Below are positions 10,956-21,679 of a stretch of 64,000 bases of DNA, piece after piece; the stretch's first letter is position 1, and each line of letters opens with the position of its first letter. The DNA comes from Ectobius pallidus (lineage: Eukaryota; Arthropoda; Insecta; Blattodea; Ectobiidae), in assembly GCA_964059195.1 (NCBI GenBank), contig CAXKWD010000003.1, forward strand, positions 196,564,174 to 196,628,173, given 5' to 3'. The notes beneath the pieces are model-generated. The model ran no database searches and was not told the origin of the DNA. It saw only the letters and a list, made by a program, of their open reading frames with translations. A program made the position numbers and the translations under genes.

Positions 10956-12178
10956 ATCGAAAACTTTCTCTTCTGTAAAATTACACTTTTGTGACGTGGT
11001 GCCCTCTACCTCCGAGGTACACATATTAACATGGAGGAGTTCCCCGTGTTTTAACTCAAGCCTACTAGAACATCAGTATGGATTTGTTTAATCAACATTG
11101 CAATATGTACTGACATTAATGTTTGCCCACTTCCAGATGAGCTAGAAACTTGAAATTTTGTACACATATAGGTTTTAGGCTGTAAACCACAGAAAAATTC
11201 GAAAAAGTTTATTTTCTTTTAATTTTTATCACTGAAAACCCCCGAAAAAGGGTTCGGTTTCCATGGCAACGGTATTACCAAACAGTGTTCACGTAGGGCT
11301 CTGAAAGTTTAGAAAGAATGATTTCCTTAAACTTACGGGGTGGTCGAGATAGTAACGTCTTGGGCTCGAATTCTGAAATCTCAGGTTCATAATAATTAAA
11401 TCCAATTAACATATTTTTGTCCAGACCTAACAACAAATTTTCTATCTGTTAAAGAAATTTCATAATTTATATTCTTCAATCATAACTCGTAGATGAGGTC
11501 TCCCATTCTTTACAACATATTATAACCAATTTTACTTGCGTTCTTTTTATGATTTCCCTGGTCGTAAAGGCAAATGCCAACTTGAATATTTACATACCAT
11601 GAATCTTAGTCGCTATTTCATCTTGTATCATGTCCATTTAAATTAATATCAGTTGAAATTTACTCCATAAAATACACAATGAATGTATGTACACTTCCAG
11701 TTGATCTAGAAAACTTAGATTTGACAAACTGATACCTTTTAGCTTGCAACCGAAGGGAAAATTCCGAAAAAATCCCAAAGTCTTCCCACATCGATGTACT
11801 TACCGATGCTATATGAATGTGAATAAAATTGTATTAAAATAAATTAATTTAAAAATCAGAATACATTATTTATTATATAATATTGAGTAACTTACAGTAG
11901 CTTTCCTCCAGATACATTTCCAATAATAAAAAATCCCTTTAGGTCGGCCTACAGGCTGAGGTAGATTTTGACTGCAATGTCAAAGTGTACATTTCACCAT
12001 ATGAATTATAAATAAATCTGAAATCTTTTTCATAAAAAGAGAGTTGTTTAATATGTTTTAAATTGATATTATATTTCATTATTTATTTTTTTATTTTTCC
12101 ATGCATTATTGTTCTAAAGGTGTGTAACTATTATTGTTAATATTTCAAACTCTATTACATTCGTAATTTTATCCTTAG
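10956..12178. other. Unassigned with weak internal repetition
   Basis: Segments near 11130-11260 and 11690-11790 share CACTTCCAG, GATCTAGAAA-type and AAATTCGAAAAA-type wording. At about 11935-11975 a block CCTACAGGCTGAGGTAGA matches the start of the repeats at 12180 and 17720. No gene. Confidence 0.45.
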
Positions 12179-12179
12179 T

Positions 12180-12780
12180 CGGTCCTCGGCAGGCCTTCAG
12201 GCTGAGGTATATTTTTAATTGTTATTGTTCTTCAAGCATTCAAATCTCGTCTTATATGAGAGCTATCGAGAAACTAGTTACTGATTTGTAGAGTTCTCAT
12301 CACAAGCTTTTCAAAGATACTCCACAAAACGTGGTTTTAAAAATTTCGAATTTCCATCCCCCACCCCCACTCGTACCCCCATAACCCCCGAATCGTTGGT
12401 GTCACTGTGAACTCCATAGGGAATACTCTAATTTATTCAAACTAAGTTTCTCTCTATACTTCATAGGGGCCGAGATATAAATTTTTCATAATTTCAACCC
12501 CCTCCCCCGACTCCCCCTTGGGCCAACTTTGCTCATTAACGAACTTGTCCGAGCTATTGGGCCCAGAAATAACATAATAAAATTTGGCTCAAATGTCTTC
12601 AAAATTACGGCCGCTAGCGTGTAAAGATACATATATATATAAATGAACGTGTGGTGGTTTCTTACTTAGGGAGGCACGAAATGTAAAGATATGAAAGAAT
12701 TTTTCGAAAATCATGACAAGGTTTCGATCCCAATAGGTAGAATTTTCTTCGCAGTGATATGATTTGCAGAAAAGAAGTTA
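12180..12780 (+). repeat. 600-bp dispersed repeat, copy 1
   Basis: Collinear with 17720-18335. Shared blocks: CAGGCTGAGGTA, TATGAGAGCTATCGAGAAAC, CCCGAATCGTTGGTGTCACT, GAACTTGTCCGA, GCTAGCGTGTAAAGATA and GGTAGA...TTTTCTTCG. Between the two, C-rich segments vary most. No ORF is conserved. Unassigned class. Confidence 0.7.
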
Positions 12781-13464
12781 TTTTTGTAAACGATCTCCGA
12801 GTTAAGTTCCAGATCGATTCATTAAGCAGAGCTTGCCGAAGAACAAAGGTCTAAAGTTTGATAAGCATATGTGGAGGAATATGCGGCTAGTGTTATTTTT
12901 CAAAGCCCAGTGTATTGCAACCTTCAAAGTCGTACACTGCAAACAATATTGTTGTCATGAGAGCTGACATTTTTTTTTACAAATTAGGCCCATATTTGGG
13001 CGTTACTCCGGTATTGTTCAATCGATTTCATCCAAAATCAACAGGCTTTGTGTCATGAATGTTGTAAATGCAAATATCAAGTTTCATGAAAATCTGATAA
13101 AGCGTATTCGAATTATCACGCGTTCAGTCACATAGAAATAGACGGACTGACATTTCTCCACTATACAATATTAGAAAATACCGTTCTGTCACTTAATACG
13201 TTTCTCTATTTACATCAGCAGATTAAACATGCATATCACAGCAACTACCTAATAACTAATTCATGCTGCTGAAACCAACCACTTAGTAAATTTTTATGTA
13301 GAATATTCCGCGGTAAATTGTGTTACTCTTTCAGCATTCACAATATCATACATTACCTTACTTCATACTGCGTTTCAACTTAATGGTATTTCCATATTAC
13401 TCTTAATAGTATTAATACTAAATACAATAAAATAAAAATAGTTAAAATTGTTAAATTAGTTCGT
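12781..13464. repeat. Unassigned, includes second copy of the 5500 repeat
   Basis: At about 12985-13200 the block CAAGTTTCATGAAAATCTGA, then GCGTATTCGAATTATCACGC and GACGGAC, is the diverged second copy of the 5500-5765 repeat. Nothing else recognised. Confidence 0.5.
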
Positions 13465-13534
13465 AGGCTTCCACGGCCGGTGTCATATATGAACTGATTC
13501 TATTGGTTATCCGGGTTGGGCCGCGTCGTGTTTT

Positions 13535-13576
13535 TAGCGTCTAACGTTTCGGACATCCTGCCGTGTCCTTCTTCGG
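13535..13576 (-). ncRNA. Hammerhead-ribozyme-like motif (arm 1)
   Basis: On the minus strand CCGAAGA (CUGANGA with U4 changed to C) is followed by a GGACA/TGTCC stem with an 8-nt loop, then GAAA, then CGT-TAG-ACG. Penelope-like terminal repeats are known to carry minimal hammerheads. Catalysis is unproven and the U4 change may abolish it. Confidence 0.4.
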
Positions 13577-13704
13577 AGAAAGATTCACATTTAAAAAAAG
13601 TGCCTGTGAAGAATAAATAGTCGCAGTTGCCATGATGTCAGTGGGTGCATTCTTTAAAGTTTTAATTGTTTCCCGCAAGGTATCACTGATCTTCCCTGTT
13701 TATG

Positions 13705-13914
13705 TTATGGCGATGTTTCTATGGATTCTGTAACAAGTCTGTTTTCATGTTTTAGTAGAGTTATATCATCGACAAGTATTTTGTGGCCCGTTTCGTCCGA
13801 ATGAGATGCTATGGCGAAGTAGTCAGTGTTGTTTTGTTTCTGGTGTCCAATATGTTCCATTCTTCTGACATCCAGAGAGCGTCCCGTTTGTCCTATGTAT
13901 ACTTTTCCACACAT
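13705..13914 (-). pseudogene. GIY-YIG endonuclease fragment (Penelope-like)
   Basis: 69 codons reading CGKVYIGQTGRSLDVRRMEH, then SHSDETGHKI and a tail resembling the usual end of the domain (ENRL...ESIE). The YIG with downstream Arg is the nuclease signature; the preceding GIY-like strand is lost or degenerate. Upstream, in frame, IPCMCGKVY matches the usual Cys lead-in after a stop codon. The fragment is far too short to be functional. Confidence 0.75.
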
Positions 13915-13961
13915 ACATGGAATTTACTAGACCCCCGCTTCTTTTTAATGTGAATCTTTCT

Positions 13962-14003
13962 CCGAAGAAGGACACGACATGATGTCCGAAACGTTAGACG
14001 CTA
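13962..14003 (+). ncRNA. Hammerhead-ribozyme-like motif (arm 2)
   Basis: Same architecture as the motif at 13535-13576 in opposite orientation: CCGAAGA, GGACA...TGTCC stem, GAAACG, TAGACG. The two copies differ only in the stem II loop, while the core and stem bases are identical, which fits either recent descent or structural constraint. Confidence 0.4.
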
Positions 14004-14050
14004 AAAACACGACGCGGCCCAACCCGGATAGCCAATACAATCAGTTTATG

Positions 14051-14638
14051 TAAGTTAAAATTGTTGTTACAAAACATTGGTTCCCATTTATCAGCCATGA
14101 AATTTTGCGTTCTGTAGGACAGAAATTTCCTTACTTCATGGGGTACATTTGCTATCTAATTCCTTTTTCTCGGAAAAGCACTTCATTCCCAGTTTCCAGG
14201 ATGTATTATACATAAAATGTTCAGCTGTAATTCTCAGAAGAGTTAATTCCATTTAAAGGTAGCGATTTAGTTCTATTTGTAAAGACAGACTTACTTGCAT
14301 GGTGATGCGGTATATTAGTTTTCTGGTATCATACCATATTGTTTGTATTTCAGCTTGGCATATAATATTTAGTGCATAATAGTCCTAAGCGTCTATTTTA
14401 CTTTAGCTTGAGTTTCAAAGTCTAACATTAAAGTGTAACTTACCATCAAACTGCTTAACAGTATTGAACAAACTTGGTGCGGATGGACTTCATTGAAATA
14501 AATTATAACTGTGGCATGAATATGCAATATTAAGTTGAAATATGGTTACATGGTATTAAGTGTAGGCTTATATTTTAACACTTAGAAACTCACTTTCACT
14601 AACTCACTAATACGTGAAACACATTAATATGGTATGGT
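14051..14638. other. Unassigned AT-rich spacer
   Basis: No supported feature. Confidence 0.4.
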
Positions 14639-14650
14639 AAGGTGCATTTT

Positions 14651-15212
14651 GCCGGCGCGGTGGCTCATGCTGTAGCGCGTGAGCCTGGCATGCTTGCGGT
14701 CCTGAGTTCAAATCTCGGGGCCGGCGGGTGTGTCATTCGTGGTGGACGAAGCCGTGCTTTGGGGGGTTTTTCTCGGGGTTCTCCCGTTTCCCCCTTTCAT
14801 TCCACCAACACTTCCACTTCATCTCACCTTTCCCCCTTTTCATCCTCATCCCGTTTCCACTTCTGGCATCTGGTCTGCTTCGGCAGTCAGAGCCCTTTGG
14901 GGGCCTCTCCCGTTCTCCCCGCTGCTTGTGGTCAAGAGGTTGTTGGTGGTGTGTGTCACGAACCTGTCGGGGCTCCCGGTTGGAGGTACCGCAGGGGGTG
15001 GCGCACACGTGGTGTGGTACTAGGCATGTTGGATGTAGGGGAGTTCCGTGGGGGCCCACGGGGGGCTTTGCGGATCCGGGGCGGCCTGTGGGCACGCAAC
15101 TCATCCCATCCCGGAGGTACGTACAATAAGTCGGCAACGGCTGCGGTGCTTAGGGGCGTTCCCACCCCGCCTCCCCGCCTTAAGGGGCACAAAATAGAAT
15201 AGAATAGAATAG
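14651..15212 (+). mobile_element. GC-rich tRNA-derived SINE with 12-bp target duplication and (AATAG)n tail
   Basis: Head: GCCGGCGCGGTGGCTCATGC, then a B box GAGTTCAAATCTC. Body: GC-rich, about 480 bp. Tail: AATAG repeats at about 15192-15212. The flanks at 14639-14650 and 15213-15224 are the identical 12-mer AAGGTGCATTTT, a textbook target-primed insertion. The long ORFs across it on both strands, up to 186 codons, arise from its GC content and are not genes. Confidence 0.9.
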
Positions 15213-15224
15213 AAGGTGCATTTT

Positions 15225-15639
15225 TTTTTGCACGACGTAACTAATTAGTGGTACTTACGAATATTGTTGCCGTGGATTGTAACTGGACATTCCCGCTCGC
15301 AATCTGGTTGCTATGAAAACAAAAGAAATCTCCGTGTGGTAAAAATTACAAAAAGCACACATGCCGTAAGTAAAACCATCATAATACAAGCCTTTATCGA
15401 AGGCCGGAACCAAGGCCCCCCAGTTTATGGCGGCTTTAACAGGACAACTATTCGGTCCCCATATCAACCAACACATAAGAATCACTTTCTGAAATATAAC
15501 ATCCATCTTCAATAGTGTATATACATAATATTTTCAGCTAATATCTCAATTAATATAAATAAATTGATCTAAATATTCATCGTGCAAAAAATAGCATGCA
15601 ATACTCGTGCCGTAATTGCAAGCGCCTCGTTTTTTCAAA
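15225..15639. other. Unassigned
   Basis: ORFs of 83-85 codons overlap on opposite strands at 15255-15515; neither has a recognisable motif, so no gene is called. Confidence 0.4.
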
Positions 15640-16045
15640 CTCTTTCCTCGATCCGTATGCACATATAATACATAATACATATAATACATATTAAATACAT
15701 TATCCATAGAACAAATCCAGCGCACGGGACTAAACGGCTGTTCGTGCTTTTACTATGCACAAGACAAAGAAAGAGAAATGTAACACTATAATACAATACA
15801 ATATAATACGATAACCCACAATATTTTAATCCTATACAAAGAGATGAACAAAGAGAAAAACATAGTACTAGTAACATAAAAAATATGACAATAACAATAC
15901 AATATAATACATAATAATACACAGACAAAGATTACTCCCCCTGCCCCTCCCTCCCATCCTTTTCTACCCTGAGCTGTCGGACTTAAGACATGAATTTCCT
16001 CGCCTCTTCGGTTAATTTTGTGTCACTCAACAGCTCGAATATCGC
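15640..16045 (-). mobile_element. Diverged LINE 3' end, relative of the 4450 element
   Basis: On the minus strand a stretch resembling the 4450 element's terminal coding region (EARKFMS, stop, VRQLRVEKDG) is followed by a Gly/Glu-rich end, a stop, and a long T/A-rich 3' UTR with a GC-richer island near 15720-15760. The similarity is modest and the fragment is short. Confidence 0.5.
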
Positions 16046-16122
16046 CATGTGACCTCTTCTAGAGACAACAAAAGAGTCCGGCAGATATCGTTGCCTAAGC
16101 ATCTCAGTGACGAATTAATATA

Positions 16123-16987
16123 CAGTAGAACTCTATTTAACCGAACTCCAACTATCCGGATCGTCAAATATCCGGGTCACTTGAATGCTGTTGTATTCCA
16201 GTTGTTTTTGCATCAGCGAGCATTGGGAAATCCTCTTTTAGGATCGATTATTGGAGAAAAAGCTAAACTTTTAGCTGAGAAAAAATCGACACTTTGTCAT
16301 CAAAACAGCTGACTCTGACGGATATCTTCAAGATGTGAGACTTTATGTAAGTACAGTACTGTACTATTTAGTTTTTTTAAGTGAAACTTCTTTAGCCGCG
16401 GTAGGGGTAAATCGAGAGCTTGTGTAAAAATCGTCACGAAATTAGTGAGGTGTGACGGAACGGACAGCACAGAAAACAATCGACTCATTGATTAGGCTTA
16501 TCCAAAATTAAAAAATCTAAATAATCAAAATTAAAAAATCAAAAAACCCAAATTAAAAATAATATAAAAATCCAAATTTAATAAATCCAAAATTAAAAAA
16601 TCCAAAAAATAAAAGAATCAAAGATCCAAAATTTAAAAAATCCAAAACTCCAAAATTAAAAAATTCAAAGATCCAAAATTTAAAAAATCCAAAATTTAAA
16701 AAATAAATATCCAAAATTAAAAAATTAAAAATTCAAAAAAATTTAAGAAATCGAAAATCCAAAATTTAAAAAATAAAAAATCCGAAAATTAAAAAATCCA
16801 AGATCCAAAAATTAAAAATAAAAACTCCAAAATTAAAAATCGAAAATTAAAACAAGTTTCACTTCTGTCGCGTGGCGTTCCACGCTCACTTTTTTTAAAA
16901 GAATTTACCTTTTATTCAATTATCTGGATATTTTATTATACGAATCGGGTCCGCTCTCAAGTATTCCGGATAATTGGAGTTTTACTG
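16123..16987. mobile_element. Pogo/Tigger-type non-autonomous element, interrupted
   Basis: The left terminus CAGTAGAACTCTATTTAACC and right terminus (reverse complement) CAGTAAAACTCCAATTATCC are inverted and flanked by TA. CAGT...CTCC/CTCT..TATCCGGA is the classic pogo/Tigger end. No transposase remains. A hairpin-capped element occupies 16379-16896 inside it. Confidence 0.8.
16379..16896 (-). mobile_element. Hairpin-capped unknown element, reversed, nested in a pogo-type element
   Basis: Reverse orientation relative to 9371: begins AAGTGAAACTTCTTTAGCCG, has AATCGAGAGCT, then an array of AAATTAAAAAATCCA-type units from about 16500 to 16850, and ends CAAGTTTCACTTCTG with the perfect palindrome GCGTGGCGTTCCACGC. 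About 518 bp. It lies wholly inside the older pogo-type element. Confidence 0.75.
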
Positions 16988-17597
16988 TACCCACAAAACA
17001 ATGGCATCTTTAAATCAACTTTTTAATACTTTTGTTGTTTGTAGTTATCAGTAACCAAGTATGGAGCGTAGGAAGGCCAAGTAAACGGTGCAAAACATGT
17101 GCACAACCGATCTCACATATAAGTTACTTGTGTTATTAAAACTTTTACCGTTCTGAAAAGTTAATAACAAATAATCATATGGGGTTCTCTATCAGTTTGC
17201 TTTACTGCATCAAACGCTGGATGTATAAACGTGGTCTTCCCCTGAACTACTGTAGGTATGTGAATTGTAATATGTGGAGAAATAACATAAAAGGGGTAGG
17301 AGTTCATAGTTCAAACCTGTAATTAGACAGTTTAATGCGCTGTGGTTTAGGGCAACAGTGGCCTGAGGTAAGTCTCGAAACCCATTCCTAGTTTGTCGTG
17401 TGCATTGAAACATGTTATATTACTTTCCACAATAATTACACTTCATAATACACTGGTCTGCATAATTGAAGCGTTCAGTTTTATAAACGTCTAAGTGCCA
17501 AAATCATTATTTTTCAGCTGATAATTTTAAATGGATCTATGTACCCAGACCAATGCATTTCAGAAGGGTCCAAGGTCCGGTGAAAGCCACAATAGGA
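16988..17597. other. Unassigned
   Basis: No gene or repeat recognised. Confidence 0.4.
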
Positions 17598-18153
17598 CAG
17601 CGTTCACACTGAGGCGATAAGCGATAAGCGATATATTGCAAGGTATTTGTTCCGGCGATATATTGCTAGGAAGGTTCACATAGCGAGCGATAAATCGGCG
17701 CGACCTGGGCGATAAAAATTCCCTTTAGGCAGGCCTACAGGCTGAGGTAGATTTCGATGTGCTAAATATCGCCTTATATGAGAGCTATCGAGAAACCAGT
17801 TACTGATTTGTAGAGTACTCATCAAGCGCTTTTCAACGATACCCCATAAGACGTGGTTTCAAAAATTTCGAACTTCCATCCTCCAACCAACCACCCCAAC
17901 TCGTACCACCAAAACTCCCGAATCGTTGGTGTCACTGTGAACTCCATAGGGAGTTCTCTAATTTATTCAAACAAAGTTTCCCTCTATACTTCATAGGAGC
18001 CGAGATATACATATTTCAAAATTTCTACCCCTCCCCGACCCTCCCCTGGGGCCAAATTTGGTCATTAACGAACTTGTCCGAACTATTGGGCCTAGAAATA
18101 ACATAATAAAATTTGGTTCAAATATCTTCAAAATTATGGCTGCTAGCGTGTAA

Positions 18154-18203
<50 letters not shown>

Positions 18204-18572
18204 CACTTTTTTTTTTAACGGGCGGTGGTTTCGTACTTGGAGGCATGAAACGTAAAGATATGAAATAATTTTTCGAAAGTCATGACATGGTATCGATTGC
18301 AATAGGTAGATTTTTCTTCGAAATCTACCTAAAATGTGGTGGGAACACAATCTTCACTACAAAAGTTACAATATCGTAAGCAACAAATCGCTCAGGCGAC
18401 CAGCATGCTGCACTTCGAGCGATATAGCACTTGCGATATGTTGCGCTATCGCGTGAGTGTGAACCTTTTTTATCGCCTCCCTTTAGATTTCAAGCATCTG
18501 TCCGTGCGTGTCGCGTATCGTATATCGCTCGCAATATATCGCTTATCGCTTATCGCCTGAGTGTGAACCCTG
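17598..18572. mobile_element. Inverted-repeat DNA element rich in GCGATA words, interrupted
   Basis: Left end CAGCGTTCACACTGAGGCGA and right end (reverse complement) CAGGGTTCACACTCAGGCGA are inverted; both continue with GATAAGCGATAAGCGATATA. The CAGGGTTCACAC start is typical of hAT ends, but the 8-bp flanks do not match, so the class is tentative. The interior is dense in GCGATAT words. A 600-bp repeat sits inside at 17720-18335. Confidence 0.7.
17720..18335 (+). repeat. 600-bp dispersed repeat, copy 2, nested
   Basis: Direct-orientation copy of 12180-12780. Here the ends AGGTAGATTTCGA (about 17748) and TCGAAATCTACCT (about 18317-18330) are inverted, hinting at short terminal repeats. A (TA)n run lies at about 18150-18200, at the point where copy 1 has a shorter one. 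Confidence 0.7.
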
Positions 18573-18661
18573 CCTAGTAGAAATAAATTCCAAGATATTC
18601 TCTTTGGTCTATCTCCAGCACTTTTTTCTGTAGCTCTAAATTGCTTTCTTCCTTTATCGTA

Positions 18662-19091
18662 GTTTTACCTCTCCCTTTTAGGATTTAAGCGACCCAAGCC
18701 GCCCTGGCCTTACAGGGCCGCGACCTGTCGGGAGAGGGATTATCTTTGGATCACATACATACTTTTTTGACCAGACAAGGACATGGAGGGCCTCCTCGGA
18801 TGAGTGATCAGCCCAATGCCGGGGCCACCTCCGAGACAACAAGAACACACACGTAGGACGAAACACACCATTCACGCACACACACTACTCATTCAGAACA
18901 AGGCGAGGATGGGGATGAAGATGATATCCGGGGACCACAAAGGCCTAAAGTAACCTGACATTTGTCTCACAGGTGAGGGAAAACCGCGGAAAATGCCTGA
19001 CCTAGGTAAATTGCCCCGACCAGGAATCGAACCCGAGCCCGCTGCGTGAGAGGAGCGAACGCATCCCCAGAACCACAGCGGTGGCCCACTT
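18662..19091 (-). mobile_element. tRNA-derived SINE, near full length
   Basis: On the minus strand: a head near 19080 with GCGTTCGCTCCTCTCACGC, B box GGGTTCGATTCC, body with CACCTGTGAGACAAATGTCAG and GGAGGTGGCCCC, (GT)-rich middle, and end CGCGGCCCTGTAAGGCC. A second copy in plus orientation lies at 32775-33160, 5'-truncated. Confidence 0.8.
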
Positions 19092-19389
19092 GGACCCTTA
19101 TAAAACTAAACACTTTAATGTTTGCTACATGAAAATTGTCTATACATTATGATTACCTACCACATGGAAGATCTCAAACCAGCCTAAGTTCTCTTTCGTT
19201 GCGCTACGGTTTTCCAGAATCGTAATTATGGAAAATAACAGTTTTAATTATTCATCACTGAGCAGATATACAAAATAAATTTATAAAATATTTAACGCAG
19301 ACAAACTTAATATATGTTCTGTAACAAAAAAGTTGGTGTACTTAACATCATGAATGTCCCACATGAACTTCAAGAGTGAAAGGCGATTC
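19092..19389. other. Unassigned spacer
   Basis: AT-rich, no supported feature. Confidence 0.4.
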
Positions 19390-19760
19390 CGTTACACAAT
19401 GGGAATTTACTTCCTTCTATTTTTGTGTGTCATTCGGTCGATTTAAAAGAATCGTATGATACATTGAAAGTACTGTTAGAGAAGGTAGTATGTGGAACAT
19501 AAATGGAGCGTTTCTGGTGATATAAAATTGCTCTCTACTCTTTTAGGCCAGCGATCGAAATTTGCGAAATATCGCTGTTTCCTTTGTAAATGGGACAGGA
19601 GAGCTGGAACAAGTTTATAGAAAAGCATTAAGGAATAAGAAAGTTGTAAAGACTTTCCTGTTGTTTAAAGTAAAAAATAAAAGTTGTGTGAAGTTACTTA
19701 TTGATTTCCTTTCGTGTTTGATCAGTGTAGTTTATTTGCCAGTTTTCACCAAGTAAAAAC
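19390..19760 (+). pseudogene. Partial broken copy of the Cys-rich protein family (copy 2)
   Basis: The plus strand reads KAIPLHNGNLLPSIFVCHSV, then LKESYDTLKVLLEKV, stops, and in another frame FAKYRCFLCKWDRRAG. These align in order with LKAVLLHNGNKFPSIPVAHS, MKETYENF...LAKL and YTNYCCFLCLWDSRD of copy 1. Only this central segment remains, with stops and at least one frameshift. Confidence 0.6.
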
Positions 19761-20329
19761 GAAATTAGATCTTTTTATAAATTATGTTCCGTTTGTACTG
19801 AAGCTGATCAATGTTCAGGGTTTCAATGTGTTAATCATTAATAAACGTCATAGTGAAGTGTAAGATTTTCAACTAAGTTAGTACAATTAATAATAATTTG
19901 AAGGTTGAGGTTCCGCCCATGTAGTAGTAATTTATAAGACGGACAACGAAGTTGTGTATTGAATACGAACAAACATAGATAATATTGCTAACTATGGTTT
20001 TATTAGAAATTTCATACTATAAAAGAACATACCCGGAACAGGCAATATGGCCTAATCCTTGATTTGAAGAAGAAGGAAAGAATATACAAACCTTCAATTA
20101 ACAAAAATACTCTTTATCATAAACGGTAAACTCATTTATCAGAGGTGTATGGACATACAAAACGTGTTTTCCAGGAATTGTTTTACTCGAAATTTTAATG
20201 AAAGAGCTTTTAACCAAAACATACTTCTAATAGTTGATATTTCTTTCTAATAAATTACAGAATTGATATTTCCTGACAGAATTGATATTTCCTTAATTTA
20301 ATGTTATAACTGTAGAACAAATTTATAAG

Positions 20330-20880
20330 CTCACACTTTTAAAATACTTCCAAAAATACCGCAACGTACATGTATCGGATCCTCATAACTACAATACTAG
20401 AAGAAATAAAACATTGCCTTTAATAGAACCAAAATACTTCACCTCTTCTGGCTCTAAACATAGCATTTATTATGGTCCAAGACTCTATAACTCTATAATT
20501 AAGTCACATCCAGAAATAGTACATATGAACAACAAAAAATTCAATAATTTTATCAAAAATCTTATTTCATAGTTCAAAAGTTATTTCACTCTGTACTTAG
20601 TAGACAATTAAGGAACGATTTTATTTGTAATAACTCAGGGTTTTAATTTTTGTTCTTACTACTTTTCCTTTTTTCTTTTTACTTTTCTGTTCTTTCTTTT
20701 TTATTATCATTATTTTTTTAGGTATTGATTTAATTATATTTTCTTTATGTTTTTATAATTTGTATTTTATAATGTATATGGCTGAACTGTGCCCGAGCAC
20801 GAGCGCTTGCTCATTCGGGTGGTCTTGTTTTGTATAAACATTTAAAGAAATAAAATAAATAAATATATTATCTAAAAAAA
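20330..20880 (+). mobile_element. LINE 3' fragment with (AAAT)n-type tail
   Basis: The plus strand reads HNYNTRRNKTLPLIEPKYF, then YYGPRLYNSIIKSHP and a stop at about 20570, a standard LINE ORF2 C-terminus. The 3' UTR has a GC-richer island (GCCCGAGCACGAGCGCTTGC) and ends with AAATAAAATAAATAAATA. Confidence 0.75.
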
Positions 20881-20903
20881 GTTTTGAAAACATCTGTAAT
20901 TGT

Positions 20904-21679
20904 TAGGGGCCGGATTTTTAGGTTTTTAAAAACACTGTTTTAGGGTTTCCATTAGGTGAAATAGTTTTTTTTAGGTTTGTTGTCCAAAATATCGTTTTTG
21001 GGTAGAATAATTGGTTTAATGAATTTTAATTTGCTTCATAGGATTCAATACATAATACTTGTAAAGTTTAACTTAACAAAATTGAATTAAATTTGTGTAA
21101 ACTTGCTTTAGTGCAATATTAAAGAATTGAAGAAAGAAAGCATAAACAATCAAAACAAGCAGTGAAAATAAGATTGCCTCACATATCCTTGTTACAGTAT
21201 ATCACTAAATATCTTTCAAGATTCTCAACTGTGAAGTTCTTCCTGTTATCTCTTAGAATACATTTGAAGGCAGAAAATGTCCATTCAACCTCACATGACA
21301 TCAACAATGGTTGTTCGTACGAATATTTTAAAAGGAATACGTAGGTACTCTTACACTTCCTCTCTTGATACTGTCATCCTAGACGACATTGAGTTGAACG
21401 AAACGCTGTTGGTATTAATTTCAACCCGACAAAAATTGTCTCTCCGCAAAATTTCTCAACTGACAAACAAAAAAGGCAAAAAAGTAGCCTAAATTAGATA
21501 TATTAGGTTTTTTATCCCGTTTAGGTACATTTAGGTTTTTATACCCCATTTAGGTATTTTTAGGTGCCACAGAATTAATGTGGGTGAATCCTATGGGCAT
21601 GATTCGAAAAAGTGTGTGATCGCTTTTTGTTTTGGAAGTAAGGAAAAAAATAGGTAAAAACCTAAGAATCCGGTCCCTA
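20904..21679 (-). mobile_element. hAT-like element with perfect 8-bp target duplication
   Basis: Flanked by GTAATTGT at 20896-20903 and 21680-21687. Ends TAGGGGCCGGATTTTTAGGT and (reverse complement) TAGGGACCGGATTCTTAGGT. 776 bp. The TTAGGTTTTT-type word recurs in the subterminal regions. It retains the end of a hAT transposase at 21179-21301. Confidence 0.92.
21179..21301 (-). pseudogene. hAT transposase C-terminal (dimerisation) remnant
   Basis: 40 codons: CEVEWTFSAFKCILRDNRKN, then FTVENLERYLVIYCNKD and stop. This matches the conserved end of hAT transposases (CE.ERSFS...I...R..LT.ENL...L.I..N). The usual Arg of the ERSF core is Trp here. The remainder of the transposase is deleted, so the element cannot move by itself. 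Confidence 0.8.

Larger units (their letters stand above)
13465..14050 (-). mobile_element. Penelope-like element remnant with inverted terminal repeats
   Basis: Nearly identical blocks of about 100 bp lie inverted at 13490-13600 and 13945-14045 and flank a GIY-YIG fragment. GIY-YIG endonucleases fused to reverse transcriptase, with terminal repeats in mixed orientation, are characteristic of Penelope-like retroelements. The reverse transcriptase is absent. Confidence 0.75.

Noticed and set aside
14642..15202. 186-codon GC-rich ORF and overlapping ORFs on both strands
   Set aside because: They lie entirely within a SINE with tRNA boxes, tail and target duplication; the openness follows from GC content.
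15255..15515. Opposing ORFs of 83 and 85 codons
   Set aside because: No motifs, no splice context, overlapping on both strands.
18150..18200. (TA)n as a promoter or origin
   Set aside because: A simple microsatellite inside a dispersed repeat; the other repeat copy has a shorter version.
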